From Deltaproteobacteria bacterium (GTDB lineage Bacteria; Desulfobacterota; Desulfarculia; Desulfarculales; Desulfarculaceae), in NCBI GenBank assembly GCA_020444165.1, contig JAHLLK010000002.1:1-64000 (forward strand): a stretch of 64,000 nt of DNA, read 5' to 3'. Positions within the stretch are counted from its first letter, which is position 1, and each line of letters opens with the position of its first letter. The position numbers and the translations under genes are program-made. Positions 18,001 through 24,438 of this stretch are shown in pieces. The notes beneath the pieces are model-generated. The model did no database searches, was not told where the DNA came from, and was given only the letters and a program-made list of their open reading frames with translations.

Positions 18001-18947
18001 CGGGCCTGGGGGACAGCGGCGGCCAGGTGAAGATCACCGGCCAGGAACTGGTCCTCCGGTGGCAGGCCCCGGACGACGAGCAGGCCAAGGGCACGGCCAC
18101 CTTTGCCTACAGCGGCGACCAGGTGGACCCGGCCCAGACCGACACCGAGTTCGGCCCCAGCCAGGCCACTCTGGACCTGCCGCCCTCGTCCTTGATCACC
18201 CCCAATCTCACCATCGATCCGTCCCTGATCGACAAGGACAAGAAGATCTGGCGCTTGGAGGTGAAGCTCACCGACGAGAACAACCGGCCCATCGCGCCGG
18301 CCCAGGTGAAGTTCACGGCCACCGGCGGCTCCTTTGGCGCGGGCGGGGCGGTCTTGGAGGCCGTGGTGGACCTGACCGGCGGCAAGTATGAAAAGGGCTG
18401 GCGGCAGACCGACGATACGGAGCAGACCATCACCGTGGCCTACCCCGGCGACCAAAAGGGCCCGGGGCAGACCAATCTCCGCTACGGCGAGGCCACGGCC
18501 AGCCTCAAGCTGCCGCCGGAGCAGCTCGCGCGTTCCACCGTGTTCGTGGTGGACGCCTCGGGCTCCATGCGGGGCGGCAAGCTGACCTCGGCCAAGGCGG
18601 CCGTGCGCGGCGCCCTGGCCAGTTACGCCGGCGGCCAGAACCAGGAGGAGTGGGCGCTGTACGTGTTCTTCGGCTGCGGGAGCATCAGCCTGATGCAGCC
18701 TTTTACCACCAACCCCGGCGACATCACCTCCAAGCTGGACTTCAATGCCGCGGGCAGTACGCCGCTCATCGCTGCCATGGGCACGGCGGCCGCCTATGCC
18801 CGGCGGGCCGCGCGGGGCAAGACCGCGCGGATCATCATGCTCACCGACGGCGGGGAGAACTGCAACAAGAACCAGGACCCGGTGGAAGCGGCCAAGGGCA
18901 TCCGCCGGATCGTGCGGGAGGTGACACCCGCGGGAGGCAGGCCATGA
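12036..18947 (+). CDS. Giant exported multidomain protein ending in the N-terminal half of a vWA domain
   Basis: A 2303-residue protein with a signal peptide (HRPAVAVLITVCLWWGAGLL, cut near PVSA-DP). ATG 12036 has AGGGGG five bases upstream; the frame is open to 11970. Residues ~40-1160 are mostly helical and not recognised; ~176-240 carry a nucleotidyltransferase-like pattern (Gly179-Ser180, Asp194-Ile-Asp196, then DLDF/IDFD at 230-239). A carboxypeptidase-regulatory-like beta domain (~1170-1250) is followed by many Ig/CARDB-like domains (NVNDGNGKLGGGEYG). Three invasin-like repeats follow (KDAKGQPVTEGVVKMTAT, ESQSGAPVNKGVMDITAS, TDENNRPIAPAQVKFTAT). From ~2165 a vWA domain begins: DASGS MIDAS near 2173, AAGSTPLIAAM, and LTDGGENCNKN. 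The protein stops soon after this strand, about 40-50 residues short of a full vWA fold. The next gene seems to supply the rest. Confidence 0.85.
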   Translation: MPWSSPHRPAVAVLITVCLWWGAGLLPGFTPPVSADPPPGGGTLSQLEQQVAQEPNPEKREKLNGLLRMLKGDNVKTNIARNLLLVKEGQITPQEFYKRLANDGGRMFDVMAVKKAMSNAGGDVVLGYFLGQRYSQGGSQVEATLLTWRRKVVMDLITKVIAKNRMSNPDFRMFYSPVGSWPGESMEAMKFAGDIDFSWVCGDPALPWQFKQDFDVELRDFFRGLTGRADLDFGPIDFDTVATAHGKATPDVYISQHGKIYGDQSMMNANMEEIDLAQGQLKPGTVKGEDALKIVAVEGKLKAAKLPDTGVFKQHTEPGLSMEMARHLDHDIIRPNLFDPIDSFLKASKYVERSNAALFGDLGLPPADPALADFVNEMLKLKKASPAEQAKAIEKFFGSLDLFGTKLIPGAFGPNKLQIFFNEQIISRFWKRCITTIWNNAAKGLEFKMKTLNDQIRDLDSLTPDAKVAKAVEIYAQMAYLEKMLLEEMVELEKGGHGTDVPGAIRQLIKDLQLDFKAFKKKFGPLIVGQEGLKDLEYVKQSVEGGAKNSVEMAVSFLARRSMDLMEMGAEGAMKVNAMLDLLDDTIMGELRGDKDFSEFMTMAKNQAFMSPDGKKILGPNPGTVTKIRFQANRVVATVELKLNNLILNNCVSRKLRDVNMGANKIIMATSAGRGAVKAMVAFNLYNESLAYRDAWNKGGWNELATEFFRRRVPFGSAVENAIMGNVGLALWDVTTTLLPPLALGQAAVTLCGQALTWGNKLYYSTELTLFIDNLYEHAVFQLTEVKNVENFKLGVWRLVEIKNTDPPVNVKAFVKKSREAIKEWEKALEQGQDKREYPLTEWGISGNWDERWLLKKNLEETDPILMMIAEMMKEPLVGDRLKSHYKDTYEARWQRVKLAFMLKTIADLEDRRAAEQALYAGMMTEMYAKLMEIAGKLEITDAISKNMDKEVDTSYMTRFFEWMRDMKRDYYSQGSIEDSYERAAKVVKRYLEVYSAILQSRTDAEDAFALGQPVEDGLRILTGAMFLEGKDTVDGPGHVRWAQLPAKSWAELREELLALKKKCVKDAALDSAYDKEMLDKTVSETVWIALWRHVYSEAQGKALAITSAGYIREGALARDLAEPEKLMEKAKNHHREHFEKKKKLLADYEAHWCQVAGLTVLVKRIVDGKKTEDPVPGAQVSATGPESKQFVLEEREAGKYVLPEAPVGTYQIKAKAKDHKSEGGQDEATAAAEIKAGPDGKIVPVTVTIYLVAQGAPKLTVEFTPATESEPPILKFSLTTEGEPLDPATLKLAWNNEDLALTVTPGADGKSLTASHRLTKPGPLGPQKVTGSVADVKKAAFPLTGDFTYTLPLVVEGVGVDDTGGAPADGRATAGEKLKLALKVKNLEPWPRGAATLALTAEDPRLKALGEKQWKLAPLPGRAATPTDFLPFEVGEVKGASETVTLPLAVTVDGVALPGALDTNLTLYPALALVAELVPPADDAKRQGTPNNGDGKPGQGEEVGLTVRVTNQGQDPGPAYELKLTSGSPLLTLAQGSFPGQVLAPGASQDFKAPATVGTAYKTATPVEITAEMIPQGQPTGKVMTLTLTLELAPLDITLAGVKVEDPKSGQLTNVNDGNGKLGGGEYGYLTLTLVNNGPDIAEAYIDLNAPQIGGLTIHKPQSQVGSREMKTGVPVEAKFEIEVPQDYQGGDLPLTITVKDGGSGRSWQTVYNLPIEDKSQFTSKLTLLGAQGPAQPEDINPGATLAYKLEVASSGTAPLTGLTVALEYADVSIVPNQWTAQDFAPGQTREYTGELKIPPTFTGAGFWVRLVVRDDALQKNLHKNKFEFQLGQLATTTTLTPTPPAAGAKEWQLAVAVKDAKGQPVTEGVVKMTATQGTLSTDRVELAAGPGQLTWTPPDQLSGQADIEAAYQGDVEDPSLPDRKYQPSAAKIQLPPGAEPTKVVVKATPTQRKGEFSLQVRVESQSGAPVNKGVMDITASLGKFSGAGLGDSGGQVKITGQELVLRWQAPDDEQAKGTATFAYSGDQVDPAQTDTEFGPSQATLDLPPSSLITPNLTIDPSLIDKDKKIWRLEVKLTDENNRPIAPAQVKFTATGGSFGAGGAVLEAVVDLTGGKYEKGWRQTDDTEQTITVAYPGDQKGPGQTNLRYGEATASLKLPPEQLARSTVFVVDASGSMRGGKLTSAKAAVRGALASYAGGQNQEEWALYVFFGCGSISLMQPFTTNPGDITSKLDFNAAGSTPLIAAMGTAAAYARRAARGKTARIIMLTDGGENCNKNQDPVEAAKGIRRIVREVTPAGGRP

Positions 18948-19357
18948 GATCACTGATATCGCGAGGGCTTTGGCTGGGGGCGCTGGGGTTCGCGGCCCTG
19001 GTCTGGGCCGCGCCGGCCGGCGCCCAGCAGGCCGGCAACCCGGCGGACAGCCAAGCCCTGGACCAGGCGGTGGCCGGCAAGCCGGCGGTGGAGAGGCCTT
19101 TGGACCTGCGGCTCGACGTGGTGGCTTATGACGTGAGCCGCGATGTCAGGCTCACCAACCAGCTGCAGAAGATGGCCGAAGCCGGGGGCGGCGGCTTCAG
19201 CACGGCCGGCATCAACGACATCCAGAAGGTCATGAGCAGCGTGGTCAGCGGCCAGGCCTCGCCCACCGCGGCTCCGCCATCCTCGCCGTCCTTGCCGGGC
19301 AAGAGCCGCCTGGAGATTGGTGATGAGGCCATCAGTCATGGCCGCCTGGATGATTAG
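18944..19357 (+). CDS. Small exported protein resembling the C-terminal half of a vWA domain
   Basis: 137 residues. It starts at ATG 18944, overlapping the giant gene's stop (ATGA), and opens with a signal peptide (SRGLWLGALGFAALVWAAPAGAQ). After a short linker, LDLRLDVVAYDVS, LTNQLQKMAEAGGGGFSTAG and NDIQKVMSSVV match the last strand and helices of bacterial vWA domains (usually LRVDVVGFDV...LQ.IAEAGGG.Y..A). The upstream protein ends just before the equivalent point. The two may reassemble a vWA fold in the periplasm. A frameshift is an alternative but would not explain a complete signal peptide at the junction. The last ~35 residues are Pro/Ser-rich with no recognised domain. Confidence 0.75.
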   Translation: MRSLISRGLWLGALGFAALVWAAPAGAQQAGNPADSQALDQAVAGKPAVERPLDLRLDVVAYDVSRDVRLTNQLQKMAEAGGGGFSTAGINDIQKVMSSVVSGQASPTAAPPSSPSLPGKSRLEIGDEAISHGRLDD

Positions 19358-19372
19358 GTAAACGGCCGGCTG

Positions 19373-19547
19373 CGCCAGCTGCCCGCCGGCGGCGTTGCGG
19401 ACCTGCGCTCCAACCTCCACGTAGTTTGGGCGGCCGGCTTGCCAAATGCCCGCCGGCGGCGCTCACGGCCATCGCTCCAACCTCGACGTAGCTAAGGCTA
19501 CGCCTCCGGTTGTCGCTCGTCCGTCGCCTTGCCGGCGAACATTTGGC
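19373..19547. repeat. Palindromic ~106-bp repeat, truncated plus full copy
   Basis: A full copy spans 19441-19547, bounded by gccaaatg and its complement catttggc. The arms fold back through caacctcgacgtagc and gctacgcctccggttg. A truncated copy precedes it from 19375. The same element, in the same orientation, recurs at 31753-32020. The outer stem differs at one position in both arms (A:T here, G:C there), a compensatory change. Confidence 0.8.
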
Positions 19548-19611
19548 TGCGCCGGCTCAGGGGCTTAAAGTTGACCGGTAATGCCGAAAGGCATCAGCTA
19601 AAAAACCGCCC

Positions 19612-19656
19612 CAAATTGAGGCCGATACACGATGCATCCGGCAGCGTGTATCGGCA
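19612..19656. repeat. Short hairpin repeat
   Basis: An 11-bp perfect stem (gccgatacacg / cgtgtatcggc, 19621-19655) precedes an AT-rich run. The left flank aattgaggccgat is repeated in inverse orientation near 39500-39525. Probably a REP-like element or the terminator of the upstream operon. Confidence 0.45.
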
Positions 19657-19670
19657 TTTTTACTTAAAAT

Positions 19671-19767
19671 ATAAAGTTTTTTGGGGGAAGGGGGGTGTGG
19701 GGGGAAGGGGCCCTTTTTTTCAAAAAAGGGCCCCTTCCCCCCACATCTTCCTCTCCCTCCGAAAATC
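19671..19767 (-). terminator. Long-stem palindrome abutting a stop codon (copy A)
   Basis: A 23-bp perfect stem (19697-19744) with a 2-nt loop inside a ~95-bp element with conserved flanks (ttttttgggggaagg on one side, ctccgaaaat on the other). It ends at the stop codon of the minus-strand gene at 19768. Read in that gene's direction, the hairpin is followed by a T-rich tract, consistent with an intrinsic terminator. Confidence 0.7.
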
Positions 19768-21159
19768 TTAAGGCGCCTCGAAGGGGTAGGGCAGCAGTTC
19801 CATGGCCAGGGGGCGGTGCAGGGGGCCGCGGGGGGGGCCGAGGATGACTTGGGCGCCGGGGTTCAGTTCGGAGAGGATTTGCAATTCCTGGGGGTTGGGG
19901 ATGACGCCTTGGCCCAGGGCGTCCAGGGTGATCACGGCCTTGATTTCGCCCAGGCCCTGGCTGGCCGCTTGCAGGAGGGCGGTGGTGAGGGGGCTGGCGG
20001 TGAGCGAGTCCAGGGCGTTCTCCACGGTGGCTCCGGGCAGAAACTGGCCCGCGCCGGTCAGGAGCGCCGCCGCGCCGGGCCGGCCGGAGTAGGGGGCGTA
20101 GCCCAGTTGGCGGCCCCGTTCAGCGCTTTTGAACAGCTCCTTGATCTCTTCCTCGGAAAGCTCCGGCGCGAACCAGCGGCGGTAGATCACGGCGTAGGCC
20201 CCGGTGCGGCGAATCTTCCGGAGCCCGTCGGCCACCCGGTCCATGAGCCAGGGATGCTGGGAGTCGGCGGCCCAAAAGAGCTGGGTCACCACCAGGGGGG
20301 AGCCCACGGCGGTCAGGTTGGACCAGCTGTTTTTGTGGACAAAGTAGAGCCCGGTTTGCAAGGCGGCCAGGCAGGCTTCGGCCCGACCTTCCACCACCGC
20401 GCGGAGCGAGTCCTCCTCGTTATCGGTGAGCACCAGGGCCAGGGGTTGGCCCTGGGCCAGGCGCTGCTGGATGGAAGCGCTGCGCACGGCGACCCGTTTG
20501 CCCTCCAGGTCGGCCAGGCAGCGGAAGGCCGCGCCGCGGGCGGCGAAGATCATCACCTGCAACGAGACCAGGGGGTGGGGGCAGAACACGTAGGCCTTTT
20601 CCCGGCCCTGGGCCTTGGCCAGGGCCGAGGTGAGGTTGGCCTCGCCGTTGTCCAGGCCGGCCACCGCCTCTTTCCAGGCCATGGCTACCGGCTTCAGGCG
20701 TACCCGCTGGCCCTCCAGGGCGGCCTTCAGGACTTCCCATTCGAAGCCGGCGGGCTGGCCCTTGACGCTGAAGGTGAAGGGCGGGAAGTCCGGGTCATAG
20801 GCGTAGACCGCTTCCTGGTCCGGGACCCGGGAGGGCGCGGGGGTGGCCTTCTTGGGGGTGACCGGGGGGGCTACGGTGGGTCGCCGCGCCGCGGGCTGGG
20901 CCCGGGCGGTGGGGGCCGGCGGGGCTGAGGCCGGGGCCGGGGTGGCGGCAACGGGCGGGCGGGGGGTGGCCGTGGCCGGGGGAGAGGGCAGGGGGCCCGG
21001 CGAGAGGCCTTTCAGGAGCAGCGGCCCCAGGGCCGGGTCGGCGGCCGGGGCGGAGCCGGCCAAGAGCAAAACCAGGCCCAACCCCAGGCCCAGGCAGGCC
21101 AGCCAGCCGCAGAGGAGCGGCCGGAGGCGGGGTCGGGAGCGGGGCGCGGTTTTGGGCAT
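19768..21159 (-). CDS. Exported solute-binding (SBP family 3) protein fused to a degenerate cytidine-deaminase-like domain
   Basis: 463 residues. A signal peptide (Arg-rich n-region, then LLCGWLACLGLGLGLVLLLAGSA) leads to a Pro/Ala/Thr-rich linker (~45-110). Residues ~113-340 match a family 3 periplasmic binding fold (YDPDFPPFTF, GFEWEVLKA, LEGKRVAVR, RRWFAPELSEEEI). Residues ~345-463 align along their whole length with cytidine deaminases: YAPYSG at ~353, AAALLTGAGQ, TVENALDSLT, a spaced ALLQAASQG helix, and LLPYPFEAP at the end. The zinc-site sequences are lost: where CAE is expected there is SPL, and where PCxxCRQ is expected there is PNPQELQ. It would be catalytically dead, perhaps a nucleoside- or protein-binding module. 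The gene is convergent with the kinase/vWA cluster. I know of no named family with this fusion. Confidence 0.82.
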   Translation of the reverse strand: MPKTAPRSRPRLRPLLCGWLACLGLGLGLVLLLAGSAPAADPALGPLLLKGLSPGPLPSPPATATPRPPVAATPAPASAPPAPTARAQPAARRPTVAPPVTPKKATPAPSRVPDQEAVYAYDPDFPPFTFSVKGQPAGFEWEVLKAALEGQRVRLKPVAMAWKEAVAGLDNGEANLTSALAKAQGREKAYVFCPHPLVSLQVMIFAARGAAFRCLADLEGKRVAVRSASIQQRLAQGQPLALVLTDNEEDSLRAVVEGRAEACLAALQTGLYFVHKNSWSNLTAVGSPLVVTQLFWAADSQHPWLMDRVADGLRKIRRTGAYAVIYRRWFAPELSEEEIKELFKSAERGRQLGYAPYSGRPGAAALLTGAGQFLPGATVENALDSLTASPLTTALLQAASQGLGEIKAVITLDALGQGVIPNPQELQILSELNPGAQVILGPPRGPLHRPLAMELLPYPFEAP

Positions 21160-21276
21160 GACGCGGCATCCGTGGCAGGGGTGGCCGGGGTGGCGGGCCG
21201 GAGGGGCCGGCCCGGTGACGCCCTCAGCATAGGCCGCGGGGAGCGGGGAGTCAATCGCGGGGAGGGAGGCGGGGGC

Positions 21277-21723
21277 TCAGGCCGAGCCCAGGGGCTCCAT
21301 GTCCTTCAGGGAGACCTCCTCGGAGCCTTCCCGCAGGAGTTCCCGCAGGAGGATGCCCTTGGTGTACTCCAGGAGAAACGAGGCCTTGGCGATGATGAGG
21401 CTCCGCACCAGGTAGCCCACGGCGTAGGCCTGGGCCGGGCGGGCGTAATCCAGATCCAGGAGGGTCAGGACCTGGTCCAGCACCTGGGTCACCTCACGGT
21501 GCATCTCGCGCTGCACCTCGTCCAGGGGGCCCTCTTTGCGGGCGCCCCAGACGGCCGGGATGATGTAGGTGAGTTCCTGGGCCAGGAGGTGCTCCCGGTA
21601 ATCGTGCACCAGGCGGCGCACCAGATCCTCCACCACAGGGTCGATGCGGCGGGCGAGGGACAACAGCTCATCGTCCGGCTGCTCGGGCGGCGGAGCCGCC
21701 TGAGGGCGACGCGCAGGCTCCAT
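21277..21723 (-). CDS. Conserved-looking small helical protein of unknown function
   Basis: 148 residues with no domain I recognise. The sequence is almost entirely predicted helix (ARRIDPVVEDLVRRLVHDYR, VTQVLDQVLTLLDLDY), acidic, with no signal peptide or strong membrane span. A ribosome site AGGTGA precedes ATG 21723 by about six bases. It is separated from the downstream solute-binding gene by 117 nt on the same strand, so the two may be co-transcribed. An AT-rich promoter region lies upstream. Composition and codon use match its neighbours, so it is probably a genuine gene. Confidence 0.7.
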   Translation of the reverse strand: MEPARRPQAAPPPEQPDDELLSLARRIDPVVEDLVRRLVHDYREHLLAQELTYIIPAVWGARKEGPLDEVQREMHREVTQVLDQVLTLLDLDYARPAQAYAVGYLVRSLIIAKASFLLEYTKGILLRELLREGSEEVSLKDMEPLGSA

Positions 21724-21850
21724 CGTTTATCACCTGACCTGGGGGGATGAAGAAGGTTGCGCCGCCGGCTCTCTTTCCCCCCGATCCTGAGAGTGCTAGA
21801 GGCTGTGACCTGGCTGCATTATCACGGCGGCGCAACGGGCAGTATTTATA

Positions 21851-21879
21851 TAAGTAAGCAATATATTTATCGATGTCAA
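21851..21879 (-). promoter_or_regulatory. AT-rich promoter for the 21277-21723 gene
   Basis: On the minus strand, a consensus TTGACA (21874-21879) is followed after 17 bp by tactta (21851-21856), with tatata just beyond. The surrounding ~60 bp (21840-21900) are strikingly AT-rich for this genome. The -10 is weak. Confidence 0.4.
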
Positions 21880-22012
21880 GAGATATTAATGTGAATTACA
21901 TGTGAGTGCATGCCTGAACGGTTTTTTGACTTGAATCGAGCCGGTTTAGCTGAGAAGGTGACGGGCAAAAAAAAATATCCACCCGGGAAATCTCACAGCC
22001 CAAGGATGCTCC

Positions 22013-23665
22013 ATGCCCACCTCCCCGCCGGCCCCTCCCCAGGAAAGTTACGCCCCCCCCGCCCGGACCGCTGGGGAGCTGGGGGTCCTTTTGGCCGGCT
22101 GGCTCGTGGTTTGCGGCTTGAACCTCTGGTGGCTCTCCCGCCAGCAGGCCCCCCTGCCTTGGGATCAGGCGCACCATTTCCTCCTGGCCCTGGATTATAA
22201 AAGGGCTCTGGCCAGCCCGCTCACCTGGACGAACATCTTTTCAGTGGCCATCAAATACCCCTACCTCTTTCACCTGAGCCTGGCTTTCCAGTTCCTCATC
22301 TTCGGGGTGAGCGTGCCCCTGGCCGCCGGGGTGAACTGCCTGTGGCTGTTGGTGCTCATGCTGGCCGTGTGGCGCCTGGCCCGGGGCCTGGCCGGGCCCT
22401 GGCTGGCCCTGGCCGCGGCCTGGTTCCTGGCCCTGTTGCCCCTGACGGCCGGGCTCTCCCGGGAGGTGCTGCTGGAGCTGTGCCTGGGGGCCACCGTGGC
22501 CCTGGGGGTGGGGGCCCTGGCGGCCAGCCAGGGGCTTTCCCGCCGGCGGGGGGTCTTGGCCTTGGGCCTGGCCGTGGGGCTGGGGATGTTGGCCAAATGG
22601 ACCTACCCCCTGTATCTGGCCGCGCCTTTTCTCTACACCTTCCTCTGGGGACGCCGCCGGGGCCTGGCCGTGGATTGGCGGGGGCTAGGATGGGCGCTGC
22701 TCATCCTCCTGGCCCTGGCGCTGCCCTGGTATCTGCACTCGCCGGTGACCCTGGTGAAGATCCTGGTGGGCGACGCCTGGCGCTACGGCGCCTCCCACGG
22801 CATGCCGCCGGTGGGGAGCCTCGCGGCCTGGCTGATCTACCCGGAGATGCTGGTGAACGAAGCCTTCTGGCTGCCCCTGTCGCCCTTCCTGGTGGTGGGC
22901 CTGGCCTGGGGGCTGGGTCCGGGCCGGCGGCGGGGGGCGGGGCTGATCCTGGCCTGGCTCCTGGGGGGGCTGGTCCTGATCTCCCTCATGCGCAACAAGG
23001 ACATGCGCTTTCTCTTTCCCCTGGTGCCGGCCGCGGCCATCCTCTCCCTGGCCTGGCTGAGCTCCCTGCCGGCGCGCTGGCTGCGGGGTTTGGTGGGCGG
23101 GCTGGGCCTGGGCCTGGCCCTGGCGGCGTATCTGGGCAGCAGCTTTGGGGTGGGTCCCCTGGCCGGGGAGCGGCTGGTGGAATTGGGCGGGGCCCGGCTG
23201 GTGTGGAGCGCCCCGCGGGCCGGCTATTCCCGGCCGCCCTCGGCCGCGGACTGGGGGGTGGCTCCCCTGGTGGAGGCCCTGGCCGCGGACTGGGCCGCCC
23301 ACGGCGCGGGCAGCCGGCCGCCCCGGGTGGGGGTCCTGGCCAGCCAGGTGCATTTCCACAAGAGCGGTTTCGCGGCCTGGGCGGCGGCCCACGGCCGGGC
23401 CATGGATTTCGTGTCTTTCCTGGAGCCGGAGCAGTGGCGGCCGGGCCAGGAGGCGGCTGACCTGTGGCAACAGACGGCCGGGCTGGATTACCTCATCTTC
23501 AAGACCGGCGACCTGGGGGTGGAGCCGGCCTACGCGCGGGCCCGGGAGCTGTTGGCCCCGGAACTGGCCCAGCGCGCCCGGCTGGTGAGCCAGGTGGCCT
23601 TGCCCGACGGCTCCACGGCGCGGCTTTTGGCCCTGGGCCCGGCGGCCGGCCCCGCGACCCGCTGA
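22013..23665 (+). CDS. GT39/ArnT-like membrane glycosyltransferase
   Basis: 550 residues, a polytopic membrane protein with about ten hydrophobic spans. The N-terminal loop after the first span has WDQAHHFLLALDY, the acidic motif region of GT-C glycosyltransferases that use polyprenyl-phosphate sugars (PMT/ArnT clan). MRNKDMRFLFPLVPA late in the membrane part fits the family, and ~160 C-terminal residues form a soluble domain. Expected role: moving a sugar from undecaprenyl phosphate to a periplasmic acceptor such as lipid A, glycan or protein. ATG 22013 has AAGGA upstream. It stands alone, convergent with the DUF296 gene. The substrate cannot be read from sequence. Confidence 0.8.
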   Translation: MPTSPPAPPQESYAPPARTAGELGVLLAGWLVVCGLNLWWLSRQQAPLPWDQAHHFLLALDYKRALASPLTWTNIFSVAIKYPYLFHLSLAFQFLIFGVSVPLAAGVNCLWLLVLMLAVWRLARGLAGPWLALAAAWFLALLPLTAGLSREVLLELCLGATVALGVGALAASQGLSRRRGVLALGLAVGLGMLAKWTYPLYLAAPFLYTFLWGRRRGLAVDWRGLGWALLILLALALPWYLHSPVTLVKILVGDAWRYGASHGMPPVGSLAAWLIYPEMLVNEAFWLPLSPFLVVGLAWGLGPGRRRGAGLILAWLLGGLVLISLMRNKDMRFLFPLVPAAAILSLAWLSSLPARWLRGLVGGLGLGLALAAYLGSSFGVGPLAGERLVELGGARLVWSAPRAGYSRPPSAADWGVAPLVEALAADWAAHGAGSRPPRVGVLASQVHFHKSGFAAWAAAHGRAMDFVSFLEPEQWRPGQEAADLWQQTAGLDYLIFKTGDLGVEPAYARARELLAPELAQRARLVSQVALPDGSTARLLALGPAAGPATR

Positions 23666-23677
23666 GGAAGCGGGGCC

Positions 23678-23708
23678 GGGCGGGACGGCGGTTTCCACCG
23701 CCCCGCCC
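23678..23708. terminator. Hairpin between convergent genes
   Basis: A GC-rich stem (gggcgg.acggcgg pairing with ccgccccgccc) lies between the stop of the glycosyltransferase and the stop of the DUF296 gene. No T-run follows, so a bidirectional terminator role is only plausible. Confidence 0.35.
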
Positions 23709-23721
23709 GTGGTTCAAGCGT

Positions 23722-24159
23722 TTACTTCTCTACCCACAACTTGAGGCCGGTGGGCTCGTCGTCCCCGCGGACCAGGGGGGTGGAGGTGGTGAATTCCTGG
23801 AGTATGTACTCACAGGCGAATACCGGGCAGCCCTCGGCCAAATGCCCGCCAAAGGTGCCGCCCTGGCGGTCGCCCAGGATCACATGGGCATGCACCATGG
23901 CCTTGCCGTCCAGGATGGAGACGTTGCCCATGAGCGAGAGGATCTCCAGGTGCTCTGCCTTGTCCAGGTACTCGTATTTCCGCTCCCCCAAGTTGTAGTA
24001 GCCCACCCGGGCCCGGGTCACCGCGCCGATGGCGGACACCTGGCCCTGGGTCACCCCCTGGCTCGCGCACACGTTGGTGAGTTCCTGCAAAAGGTCGCCG
24101 TCCTTGGGCAGGCGGCCCATGAAGACGCGGCCCAGGGCGGGTTGGTTCATTATGGCCAT
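23722..24159 (-). CDS. PPC/DUF296 domain protein
   Basis: 145 residues, essentially one PPC (plants and prokaryotes conserved, DUF296) domain. Seen are LPKDGDLLQELTNVC, an SAIGAVTRARVGYYN strand, EILSLMGNVS, VHAHVILGD with the clustered His residues typical of the family, and GGHL.EGCPVFACEY. Bacterial PPC proteins are small trimeric proteins that may bind DNA or metal; their reaction is not settled. ATG 24159 follows AAGGAG with eight-base spacing; an upstream in-frame start lacks such a site. Single-gene unit with its own unusual promoter region. Confidence 0.88.
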   Translation of the reverse strand: MAIMNQPALGRVFMGRLPKDGDLLQELTNVCASQGVTQGQVSAIGAVTRARVGYYNLGERKYEYLDKAEHLEILSLMGNVSILDGKAMVHAHVILGDRQGGTFGGHLAEGCPVFACEYILQEFTTSTPLVRGDDEPTGLKLWVEK

Positions 24160-24184
24160 GCCATTCTCCTTGCGATAAGGCGCT

Positions 24185-24216
24185 AATATCTGGGCTGTGG
24201 TCCCACAGCCGGGCAA
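24185..24216 (-). promoter_or_regulatory. Promoter with dyad in a 20-bp spacer
   Basis: On the minus strand, TTGCCC (24211-24216) and GATATT (24185-24190) are 20 bp apart. The spacer holds the perfect inverted repeat ggctgtgg-tc-ccacagcc (24193-24210). Over-long spacers with a central dyad are the hallmark of MerR-type promoters. No merR gene is seen nearby. Confidence 0.4.
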
Positions 24217-24352
24217 GGGCCAGGCTCCCCGGCCCCGGGGGCGGTGGGCGGTCCTGTCGCCTCCCCCCGCTGGTCCGGTCAGCGATGTTGCCTGAGTCCC
24301 CCTTCATATTACCCACGGGCCCGGGGAGACGAAACCGACTTTTTTGTCCGGC

Positions 24353-24382
24353 TTGCAGCCGGGGCCGGGACCGTTCTATCTT
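24353..24382 (+). promoter_or_regulatory. Promoter for the peroxiredoxin-EVE pair
   Basis: TTGCAG (24353-24358) and TATCTT (24377-24382) are 18 bp apart, about 55 nt before ATG 24439. The shared 279-bp gap (24160-24438) thus holds divergent promoters. Confidence 0.45.
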
Positions 24383-24438
24383 ATATCCCAGGACTGCCCC
24401 TGCCTTGCCGCCTGCCGCTTCTCGCCAAAGGAGCCCCT

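Noticed and set aside
12222..18953. Very long open frame on the minus strand opposite the giant gene
   Set aside because: High GC makes antisense frames open by chance. Its translation is low-complexity His/Gly/Leu/Arg with no motifs, while the plus strand has a signal peptide, ribosome site and domains.
18930..18960. Simple frameshift joining the giant and small vWA genes
   Set aside because: A frame change would leave a complete 23-residue signal peptide in the middle of the vWA fold. The ATGA overlap and export signal fit two genes better, though resequencing is advisable.
370..19357. Type VI secretion or TerY-P gene cluster
   Set aside because: Kinase, PP2C, FHA and vWA are present, but no Tss structural genes, TerD family or zinc-finger partner occur in the window.
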